A stretch of 64,000 bases of DNA. Origin: Lophius americanus (taxonomy: Eukaryota > Chordata > Actinopteri > Lophiiformes > Lophiidae). Position 1 is the first letter of the stretch; each line of letters opens with the position of its first letter. A program made the translations under genes and the position numbers. Positions 13,435 through 23,900 of this stretch are shown here, in pieces. Under the pieces are notes generated by a model, which did no database searches, had not been told where the DNA came from, and was given only the letters and a program-made list of their open reading frames with translations. Location: NCBI GenBank assembly GCA_037951165.1, contig JBBDHG010000011.1:932001-996000 (forward strand), written 5' to 3'.

Positions 13435-14590
13435 GGAAAATACCCTCTACATGGACCATATAGCAGCTATCAGCGTATGGTTTTGGTTTCCTGGTCTGCA
13501 GCGTCACTTTTTCCACCACTTTCAATGCATCATATCCAGCTGCGGGTAAAGATGAAGCTTTAAGAAGCAGTTTTATTCTACCTGCTCCTCACCAATAGTC
13601 AGACAGTCTCCAACTGTCCTCCGCCAGCTCCAGCTCTGGTTTTGGGTTCATTTTCTTCTTTTCTTTGTGGATCAGGACAAATGGGCCGCTTTATTGCTGA
13701 TGACAGACTTCTGACTTCTGTGGTCTGCAGATGTCTTCCTTCACTGAACAGTAAATTGTTATGGGTTGACTTTACTTTAAAAAAAAAAAACACCAATTGC
13801 CTCAAAATTTAAAAGTAAAGGAGATCATTCATTTTAAGTAGTTCAAGCCAGATTCTTTTTTATTCTGGCTTTTTAAAAGATGGAAATCTAGAAGCAATTT
13901 ATTTCTTGACTTTTGAACTTTTGAACTAGACTTTTTAAGTCAACTTATAACAATTAACAGTGTTTCGTTAAGAGTTCTGCTGTGGCGTATTTCAAATGTC
14001 AATAAAGACTTCAAGGTCTGCTGGATCCTTGAGTACCAAAAATAAGACTGTGGTCCGTGGACTGAGCTGTGAGTAGTTTCTGAAGTTTCCGTTGGTTGTC
14101 ACAAGAGAGTGTGTAAAAAAAAGCCAAGCTGGTCATTCAATCACCAAATGCCACCATGATGGATCTCACCTCCATGGATTAGGTCTCATAGGTGTTCCAT
14201 CTCCAACGGTCTGGAGTCAGGTTTCTGCCACTTGATGAATGAAAGTCCAGAAAATCCTTTTAACTCTGTCCTCTACCGATTCTCAGAGGCTCTTCATAAT
14301 CAGTGCCGGACTTCTGACTGAAAACCTTTTCAGCAGCTAATTGGGCGATTTTAATCTGTGTGCCGACTTCCTGCCATCAGCTCATCATGACAGAATTTGG
14401 GTCAGTAGTCGTGTAGCGTAGATGGTATTTCGTTTGGCCATACAACCAAACAGAACTATAAATACCCCTTTATATCATATAACATATTAGCGCATTAGCG
14501 TAGTAAAAAAAACATTTCAATCCCACCTTTGTTGATTTACACTGAAAATACCAACGGTGGCACTATGCCATGTAACGTTTTGTATAATCA
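13435..14590. other. No gene recognised
   Basis: Mixed AT-rich sequence with an A run at about 13779. No supported feature. Confidence 0.5.
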
Positions 14591-14594
14591 CCGA

Positions 14595-15000
14595 TCTACA
14601 CCTTGTACTTGACTCAAAAACTACTTCATGGATGATTTCCAACTGTATATCCCCATAGACCTTAGTGCGAGGAAGAAGTGGATTGATTTTGGTAAGGGTC
14701 AGTTGTTTATTTCCAACACTAGGGGGAACTTTATCTCCAAAATATTTTTGGGCCACAATATCTCAACCATTGATCCGATTTAGTCTGAATTTGTTGCATA
14801 AATTGACTCAAAGAGATCTATCTTGTTTATATCAAATGTTACTCTAGTAATTGATATCTTCACGTCATTGTTCAATAAGGGGATTTTTTTTTTTTTTTAA
14901 ATACTGTGGACATAAAATGTAATTTTAGGAGCTCAATCTGCGAGATTTCTTGTACAATGCAGGGGACTGGGGACCTTTCAGTGGGTGATAGCGTGAGCTT
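14595..15000 (+). repeat. Family A interspersed repeat, near full copy
   Basis: It carries the family landmarks in order: catagaccttagtgcgagga, aacactagggggaacttta, gggccacaatatctcaacca, aaagagatctatcttg, and acaatgcaggggactgggga. Confidence 0.8.
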
Positions 15001-16100
15001 AATTAATTAATTACTTCCCAGCCAATGTCCCATCCTTCAAATTAGTTCCGTGGAAAAATTAGTTCGTCTCACAGGGTCGCTCCATTTATCCAGATGTTGG
15101 TTCAGTGCCTCTTATACCTCTGCTGTGAGCTCAGGGGCAGCACGACGACCCTATTTCACACCTCTGTGGCATCCATTGAGAGCCATCAGGCCCAGCATGG
15201 ATGCCACAGTCTCGCCTCCACCAGGTTGGGTCAAGGGGCGAACTGCAGGTTCTGAACGTTAATTGAAAGATGACTTTGTGCTAATGCAGAGTGTAACTGT
15301 CTGTGACTTTCTCCACACAGCTCAGCCCTCCAATGTCTGCATGCAGTGGTTTGAGTGATTGTTAATATATAACAATTTGATTAGAGGAGCTTTAAAGACA
15401 TGGTTTTAAATATACACACGTCCCAGTCTTCTGGGATTTTTTTCCTCTTTTCTGCTTTCTCTCTCTGTCTGAACTTATCCCTCTGATGTCTATGAAAACT
15501 ATTCAAATGCTGTGGTTCTTATTTGATCTCCAGCACCAGACATCTGGAGCACCGCTCCACTCAAACACCTGTTTTCAATTCAGCCGACTGGCAGAAACTT
15601 TGGATTGTCTCTCACAACCGGACCCGTTTTTTCTCTCTCCCTCTCATTGCCTCTCAGATTATTTTGTTATGTTTAAGCCAAATGACAGCTGTCCTATATG
15701 TTAAAGTCAGAAGAATAATTTAAACTTGATTAAGACCCACTGAGAGGTAAAGACGATGGAGAACTTTTCCAGCTTTTATGAGTGCAATGTTGGCACCTGA
15801 GCCGGATGAGGTGGATTTCAAATAGGTTCAGTATGTTTGAGGTCACGTTTGAATTTCTCCCATTACCCTTAATGGAAAATAATTTCTCACCATGAGATAT
15901 TGATTTTTGTGATTATGCTCTAAAATAAATACTAAGATTTTAAAGACTTAAGAATTAATGTCACATTTAAGCAAAACGAAATCCATTTGTTCTGTAACCA
16001 ACCAACATTATTGATTTGGAATGAGAATTAAACTTAGAGCTGTAGAGTTAGAAAATACCTTAACCTCAGCCTTAACATTAAAACCACCTACAGGTCTTTC
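15001..16100. other. No gene recognised
   Basis: Open frames of about 70 residues at 15050, 15486 and 15523 show no recognisable domain. Confidence 0.5.
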
Positions 16101-16149
16101 TTTGCCACCTTACAAGTTTGTTATGCACTGGGAACCATCCTTCCATTTC

Positions 16150-16620
16150 CCTCCATTTATCCGTGGTCGTCTTGTCGTGGCAGCAATCTTTCGGGCAGAC
16201 TTCTCTCTGCCCAGCAACAATCTCCATTTCATCCTGGGGGAGCCCTAGTGTTCCCATACCGAATGAGATATGCAGTATCTCTTGGTCTACACCAGGATCT
16301 CATCTCAGTTGGACGTGCCTGAGGAACGTAAAAAGGGACTCAACAAGACTCTGAGCACCCTACAGATGTCTGAGCTCTGCACCCTGTCTCTTTGGCTGAG
16401 CCCAGCCATCCTATGAATGAAGCTCATTCCAGCCTCTTGTATCCTTGACCTCATTCTTTCGGTTATTACCCAGAGCCCATGACTATATGTGAGGGATGGA
16501 ACATAGACGTAATGGTAAATTGAGAGCTTTGTGTTATGACTCAGCTCTTTCTTCAACGGACTGATACAACACCGACATTTTACCGCGGCTGCCTAGCTGA
16601 AGGCCAACCTGTCAGATCCT
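16150..16620 (-). pseudogene. LINE ORF2 fragment (reverse transcriptase C-terminal region)
   Basis: The minus-strand frame 16556-16305 reads KKELSHNTKLSIYHYVYVPS, then LTYSHGLWVITERMRSRIQ and LSQRDRVQSSDI. This block is widespread in fish LINE pol proteins (YVPTLTYGHELWVMTERTRSRIQ type). It is truncated with no RT core or endonuclease nearby. Confidence 0.8.
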
Positions 16621-16734
16621 ATTACGTTTGTGCAACAGAAGCTAGAGCCTTAGCTCCACATGTGCATCAATGAGCTTTGGACTCCTATGACTCTGTCGCC
16701 GGTTCATCAGTTTTCCTTTCTTTGAGCACTTTGG

Positions 16735-17095
16735 TAATAATAATAATAATAATAATACATTTAATTTATAATGCACTTTACATTTGGATCAAATCTCAAA
16801 GTGCTAGACACTTTGCTAGACAAAGTGGTAGACACTAATCCATTCAAACAATGAACACCCCACAAGACCTGCAGCACTGGTGATCCTCTGACCCGTCTGG
16901 TCAGAGGAGGGTCGTCTAGTCATCATAATTTGGTCCCTGTTCAATTCACTGAGATTCTTATGATCGCTTCCTGGTTCCAAAACATCGACTTTGAAGTCTT
17001 TATGTTCCCCTGCAGTGTAATATATCTCACCCAATGTCAGGTACCACTGCAACGTAATGATCGATCTTTCTGACTTCACCTGGTTAAGCTGTTAT
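16735..17095. repeat. TAA microsatellite plus interspersed repeat fragments
   Basis: A (TAA)n run at about 16735-16756 leads into aatgcactttacatttgg and caaagtgctagaca words typical of a common fish repeat. Then 16855-17090 carries gaccctcctctgacc-type sequence (minus strand) also known from a common fish repeat. Confidence 0.6.
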
Positions 17096-18640
17096 GGATG
17101 ATTGGTGGGTATAGTCGAAGCTTATACTTGCTATTGAAAAGCAAGTGCAATTTTCAAATAGGCATGCACTGAGGGTCCAGAAATGTGCAGGGAGCTCAAT
17201 CACAGAATGATAAATCACCCAACCTAAGGAAGTGAGAATAACGGTGAAGGTTTCAGAGGAAGCTGAATTGTGCCTGGTGCTGGCAGAGTAAACAATAAGG
17301 AAATAAACTGCATGGGCAACCCTTCAGTGGGAAACAGCATTTATACCAGAGAATAACAGAGTTGGATTTTTGCACAATTCACGATATACATGTCCAACAA
17401 ACATACGATAGACGCTATCACTGAATTGAAATGAATATCAACACTGTCTAATCAGTGCTTTAACATAAACTTGACACGTTTTGTTTTTTTTGTCTATGAA
17501 TTAAACACATTCTATACTATAAATGCAAAAGTCCTTATTTTATATAAAATGCAAATAAATATCATCAAAAACATTAACAAATACAAAAAGTCCTGCTTAT
17601 TCAGAGTTCACTACATGTAATGTCGTATATAGCTATTACATGATAAACTCTCAAGAACATTGAAGGAGTTGACATTCTGGAAATTGCAAGCTTTGATTCC
17701 ACTCCAAAACTGTTAAATATGAAGCTACTATGAATGGATGTAAATGGTTAGCTTAGCACAAACACTGGACACAAGTGCTGGGCATCAAATCATGTACTTC
17801 CATATCCAACCTCAGCAGTTTGAATGTACAAGTGTGCTCACACTAACACGTATAAAATGATCGTACACTACTTCTAAAGTACCGGGATGGCGTTCTCGAA
17901 ACAGCACGAAGAATGATGGACACTTCTGTACAGCGCGGGGGGTGGAGCTAATGAGATATTTGAAAATTGTGAAAATGGCAGCCATGGAGATATTAGTTAC
18001 AGCGAAGTACAATTAAATAATATGTCATTTCAATCTGACATTAAAAGAGGGGCACTTCAAACCCTTTATTTCTAATTAAGTGAAAAAGCAGGAGGATATT
18101 TTCATAAAGCGATGTGACTTTTGCAGATGTCCTCTGTAGCAGATTTTGATTTGGCAAAACACTAGACACAATTTACGCACTATACAAGTAAATATACATA
18201 AATATAATATATTATAGTAATGGAAGTACATTTTCTGAGACAAGCAAGGGAGAAACAGCTCACTTGAATATAATAGCTGTGTAAAACAGCCAAATCATCA
18301 TTTTATGATGGGTTTCTTATTAGATCTAAGTATTATATTTGACAAGAAATAGTCCTGCTCATACTGGTGAATATATTCATGCTCTTGTTGTTTTTTATAT
18401 AACGTGTAACGTTAGGGCTTAAGTAGATTGTGTTCCATTTCGGCGGCCCAATCGGTGAATGTATGAATCCACTTATGCCAATGCCATTACCTAATCCTAT
18501 TTCTGATGTTCTCACAATAACCAACAACCGCCCTTCATGGCTAAACTCAAGCAGTCTAACCAATGAAGAGAACCGGTACCAGCAAATCAGCCAGTGTAGG
18601 ATGGATATACCATAATTTAAGAGCTTGGCTAGCTCTTTGA
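17096..18640. other. No gene recognised
   Basis: AT-rich with short open frames on both strands only. Confidence 0.5.
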
Positions 18641-18648
18641 AGGTTGAA

Positions 18649-18805
18649 TCTGAAGTAGCTGGACTTCTGATCAGACTTGAAGAAGGCTCACCTCTCATCC
18701 AAGAGGCTTCCTCAGTTCTATCTGACTGAGCCCCTGGGATGAGAGGTGAACCATCTTCAAGTGAAACAGAACTCCAGTTACTTCAGATTCAACTGAGATG
18801 GATTT
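18649..18805. repeat. Imperfect long inverted repeat around a common fish repeat
   Basis: The left arm starts ttgaatctgaagtagctgga and the right arm ends with its near reverse complement tccagttacttcagattcaa. The arms contain ctcacctctcatcc and ggatgagaggtgaacc. The arms are about 57 bases, with a loop of about 45. Confidence 0.75.
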
Positions 18806-18809
18806 CCTT

Positions 18810-19446
18810 CACCTGGATGAACTCAGACTATAACCAGGCTAACAGTTTCCCCCTGTTTCCAGATTTTCCGATAAGCCACGCTACGCTAACAACTTCTGCG
18901 AATGGTATAAATGCCTTTAACCCTCCACAAAGCGAAAAAGATCAGCTCCCAAAATACCAAACCATTATTTGAAATGCCTTTTGGTGAAATAAAAATAATG
19001 TTGTTACATACAAGTTAAATATACGCAGGAACAGATGGATATACATATCATAACGACTCTTAAAAAAGTAGGCATGCCAATGTTTGTGTACACAAACTCA
19101 CACACATAAGCACCGCTGTACTGTACACACACTCATTCACAATAACACACACTCACTCAATCAAAGTCCATGAAAAATTGGTCACTGCTCAACCAGCCGA
19201 AGTACTACAAGCAAAGGCAGTACTTACAATATGTTAATTATAGCTAAAAAAGATTTCATAATAAAAGTCTAAACAGCTGATGCATTTCATTTTGACATGA
19301 CAAAATATATGTAATAGATGAATAACACGGTTTTCATCAATAATACTCTTTCTAAATTTGGTACATTTTTGAATCTGCTCTGCAATTCAATATCGTGCAA
19401 ACTTGTCTTTTTTTTTCACATGTATTAATGAAGGCCTCGTACCTTC
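18810..19446. other. 3' flank of the secreted-protein gene
   Basis: AT-rich with short CACACA words at about 19085-19150. No gene is seen. It probably includes 3' UTR if the stop-overlapping AATAAA is not used. Confidence 0.4.
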
Positions 19447-19452
19447 TTTATT
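19447..19452 (-). promoter_or_regulatory. AATAAA overlapping the stop codon
   Basis: The minus strand reads TGAATAAAG, so a canonical poly(A) signal starts on the last base of the TGA stop. It may be a real, extremely proximal signal or a chance match; no stronger site was picked out just downstream. Confidence 0.4.
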
Positions 19453-20983
19453 CACGCCGCCAACCACAGGATTGAAATGTTAGTGCCGCCCTCATGTGTA
19501 ATCTGGTTAACTCTCCCGCGGATACAGTCCAGCGTTACGTACACAGAGGTACCATTCTGAACCTGAAATGAGGCCCTCAGCCCAATACTGGCCCACTGGC
19601 TCCCTTCAGGCATATAACCAGACACCTGCTGAGCCACAGGACCTGCCTGCCTGCCTTGACCTCCCGCCTGCTGCAAAGTGAGTTTTACAACGTTGCAGGA
19701 GTGTATCAGCTTGAGGTTAAGGGCTATGTTTGCCGTCCCCTTCTCGTGGAATATGAAGTTTTTACGGCTGCTTGGCTCCCCTGAACGGGCCAAGTGTACC
19801 TGCGGCGTGTCCGGGCTGATCTGCTGGAATAACAGCGGTTTATTCCGGATCGCCCCAAAGGGCAAACCGGTCCTGGACACGGTAGCAGTCAGGACTGATG
19901 ACACCGTTGAAGGAATCCAGATGAGGCTCATCATACTGATCCCAGTGCTGTCCCCAAAATATCGGATGTTGCACTGGGAAGGAGTAGCAATCTCAAAGCT
20001 AAGCATGTCCCCGCTGTCTACGCTGACAGCGCCGGAGAGGGTGATGGAGGTGTCCCTGTAGTTGACGCCCGTCTTGAAGGCCTGCATCAACTCTTGGCCG
20101 GTGCCGTTGCGGTTGGTGTAGGCGATCAGGGAGAATCCCTCTCGAATGCAAGTGTGGCCCATGGAGTAAAGCGCCTGTTGGAGGACAAACTTCACAACGC
20201 CGCTTTCTGTAAAGCGCACACCGCGGTTGTCATGGGTTAGAATAATCATGTATGGGTCGGACACTGACGTCATGCGGAAAGTTGGACGGTAAGTGGTCTG
20301 GTAGTGCGTCAAAAGCGTCATCTGTGCCGTCATGGCTACGGCGCCAGTATCATGTGACAACCAGAAAAGGCTGAAGGAGGGAGTGGCGACGTCATAGACG
20401 TGAAGATCCTTGCTCTGGTTGCAGTGTTGATTCGGACTCCTCAGCAGCAGAGTGAAGGTGTGGTTAGGTTCCACCTCAAATCCACTACTGACGCTGACGC
20501 CCTGGAAGTACTTCCCATCCGGCTGTTCGATGCGAACACCACTGAGGTCCAGGCCCTCCTCCTCCTGGCTCGCATTGAGCCTCATTCCCACCTGGAGGAA
20601 GTTCCTGCAGCTGTGTTTTATTGCAAAGTTATGATCCAACCACACCAGACCGTGCTGCAGGAACGTCACCTGCCCGGCCTCGTTGGACAGCAGATCGGTG
20701 ATCTCTTTGCCTCGGATGTTCAGCTGAAGCCCGGGAAAAATGTGGTTATCTGGAGTCCGGGCAGAAGGAACTGCCACTTTGGCTGCCCAAGACTGGGAGA
20801 GGCGGATTTCTGCAGACGAACCGCAGACGGCATCACTGACAGCTGTGCAGGGAACGGTGACAGGCTCTCCATCGCAGTCGGAACAAGCCTGACATTCCTG
20901 AAGCTCCTGGTTGTAGAAGTAGTCGTGACCACATAAGCCCCTCACTGCTTCTCTCTCAGACACTCCCAGACACCTGAAGCCCC
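19452..20983 (-). CDS. Secreted-protein gene, coding exon 4 (residues 413-922)
   Basis: The acceptor reads ctttaactgcccag. The exon completes the EGF domain (GGFRC), adds a TNFR-like segment (CQACSDC...C...DAVC), then three diverged repeats at about residues 490-635, 636-775 and 776-922. These end SLFWLSH, SLIWIPS and SILWLAA and carry cysteine pairs HSC/HCN, HTC/QCN and HSC/DCI. It stops at TGA 19454-19452. Repeats of this style resemble C1q/TNF jelly-roll folds, but that is inference. Confidence 0.92.
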
Positions 20984-23900
20984 CTGGGCAGTTAAAGAAA
21001 AGAGAAAATGGACAAACCAACAGTGAAAACAGAGTCTGCAGACATGGACTCTCTACATTCCCATTGTTTTGTCAGAAGAAATAATGTTGCACAACTTTTG
21101 TATTTGACAGAATTAGTTTTGGCCGATTCCAACTTAAATTTGAATCAGGATTATTTTGCCTATAATTTAAATCTCAATTCTCTCAACAATTTTTTATTAT
21201 TAATATTTTCTTGCACTTAACTGCACTACGCAATCTTTCCTCTCCGGCCTCTCAGTCCCTGAACCATAGTGAGGAGACTCCTCCATTATATTACACCAGC
21301 TCGTTTAGCTAGTTTATCTTCAACAGCAGGAATAGACAGCCTTAATCCTGAGCGGCTTCAAATGACAACAAAAATACACTTCTACCGGGTCGGAAACTCT
21401 CAAATGTGTTGCTTTTGGAACAAAAGTAACAACCAACTACAACTCCCATAATCCCCAATACCCAGTTCACGATACCCATAAGGCCACCTTCTTAAAGGGC
21501 CAGGCCTGGCTCGTAACTGTGAGCTCTTTCCCTTGCTCGCCCTGCAGTTTGAATTCTTTGTGGTGTGGTCACGTGATCTAACACAGCGCTCTCATTGGTT
21601 GAAGTAGAAAGGTACAGGCACTAGCTTTGCTGCAGCTTATGTTATGAATTCAAATGCTGCAGAATCGTTGTGCTTCAGAACTTATATTTGCATATGCGCT
21701 TTAATCGAGATCACAATCTTTTTATGATTAATCGTCCCGCCCTATAGTCAGAATGTAAATGTTAATGATGATTAATGCTGTTAATTATCAGTGTTGAACT
21801 CACCTGGAGTGTTGAGGCACTTCACATGTTCTCCACAAATGTGTGGTAATTCAAGGCATTCATCTCTGTCCTGCAATTTTATGCAAATTAATATTAAAAA
21901 CAGTATTGTGTTTGTTCTATAAGTACAGATGGTTGATATTTTTCTGCCACATGAATCGACTTTAAAATGGCAAAAATAGAAACAGATATGTTTGATTTTT
22001 CCATTTCATTGGGGGATGATGGTGATCAATTTCAGTCCACATTATTTATTGTTATGTTTGAAGATTGCGTATACTTGAAGACGAATGACTGATACAACCA
22101 TGAGACTCTAAAGGGATCAGTTGAAAATGATTTACAGTTTTGTTTCCAAACATCACTGATCAGACGGATATCAGCCTCGCTATCGGGAGAAAGTTAGCGT
22201 ATTTAAGGTAAGAGGTTGTCAGCCAAAGATATCCGTTTCCTAAAGGACAATACCTGGCACATCCTGTCTGCTGTAGGAGAACACTGTGAGATCAGAAAGA
22301 AGCCTGGTGGACACATGGTGCATTTCTCACACTGAGGTGGGTCCTTCTGGAAATCACAGTACTCCTCCGGCCCACAGGTTGAAGGACATCCCAAGAGAGG
22401 CTGAGGAAAATTAGCTTCCCCGACTACATCCATCACCTTGGTGTCCACATCCACTTTGTGGACGGCGTACGACTTCTGCAGGTGGCTGCGGGCCTGGTTC
22501 TGCAGACCCGCCAGGTGGTTCTCGAAGTAGCTCTGCAGTTCACCCTGCAGGCCCTGGAAGGAAACCTGCTTGACGGTGTCTGAGAGGAGGCCGTACTGGG
22601 CCTTCACCACATCCATCTGCTCATACATGCGCCGCTGTTGCTCCAGGATCTCCCGCTGCTGCGACAGTAGCGCCCCCTGTTGGTCCGCCAGCTTCTGCTG
22701 CAGGTCGCGGATGACTCCCTGCTGGGTTTGCAAGGCTTCCACCAGCTTTTCCTGCCCCTTGGACAGCTGGAGGTGCAAGATGAGGGCATCTTCTGAGGGA
22801 ACTTCGTTCTCCCCTGAGAGGGAAATGATAGATTGGATCAGAGAGACACATTTTTATTATGAAACACTTTAGAGGAGATTTTTGTTACACCTATCAGCCA
22901 TACATTTATAACCACTTGCCTAAAATTCTGTAGGTCCTTCTTTTGTAGCCCAAACAGCTCTGTAATGTTCTCTGTGTGCTGAAAGTATTCTGTCAGAGCC
23001 AACATAAAACATTTTTACCAATTTATGCTCCACCAGCTCCTCTGTGGGATCAAACCGCCCAGACTACCCTTCTACTCCCACCGCGCATCAGCTAGCATTG
23101 AGAGGCCATGACCTTCTGCCGGCTCACATCGTCTTACTACTTCAGAAAGTAATCGTTGGGCTCATTAGGATGTTCTTGGATTTGAAAGAATCATTCAAAG
23201 TGGGCAAATTGTTGAAACAAGTTTCAGAACCTCTTTTCTATATGACCAAAATCAAAGCATTCCACATTCTCTGGACTCTTGACTCTGATACATTTTTTCC
23301 AGCTCAGCAGCTCTGCAGATATCCTGTTGGGTTGACGGTCAATAAAATGTTTCTTTTTATAGATGATAGATGGCGTTTTCTTGTTCAACATATAGGGAAA
23401 AGTGTTTAAAGTCCAGAAGAAAACATTGATTTTTGAGTGAATTAACTGAATGCACAATTTGTTGAATTTAATTAATCCAAATTTGTCAATATTTACACCA
23501 AACTGAGTTTTGTTAGATATCTTTTAATGACATTATTACGATGTACAATGACCAACCGGTCTGCAACATGAAAGGATTGGGTAGATGAAAGCAGCATATT
23601 CTAAACATGGATTATAATCGTGCAGCAAATGAAACCAAATACCAAAATCAGATGCTGTCTTTACTTAACCAACTATTTTAATTCTGTCCTACATGAACTC
23701 AGACAAACATAAGGTACTGTTGGGATTGTGTGATTTTCTCTTACTGTCAAATGATGTAAAATCAATCATATTGTGCTGCTCTAGCAAGTTTTCATCCCGT
23801 TACTCCTGTTACATGGGGCTACGTTTAAAAAAGCTGACACACATGTATCAATAAAACTGGGTGTAAGTACATTTATTTAATTAAACGTGTCGCAGAGGTC

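Noticed and set aside
20400..20936. 178-codon plus-strand open frame
   Set aside because: Antisense shadow of coding exon 4 of the secreted-protein gene.
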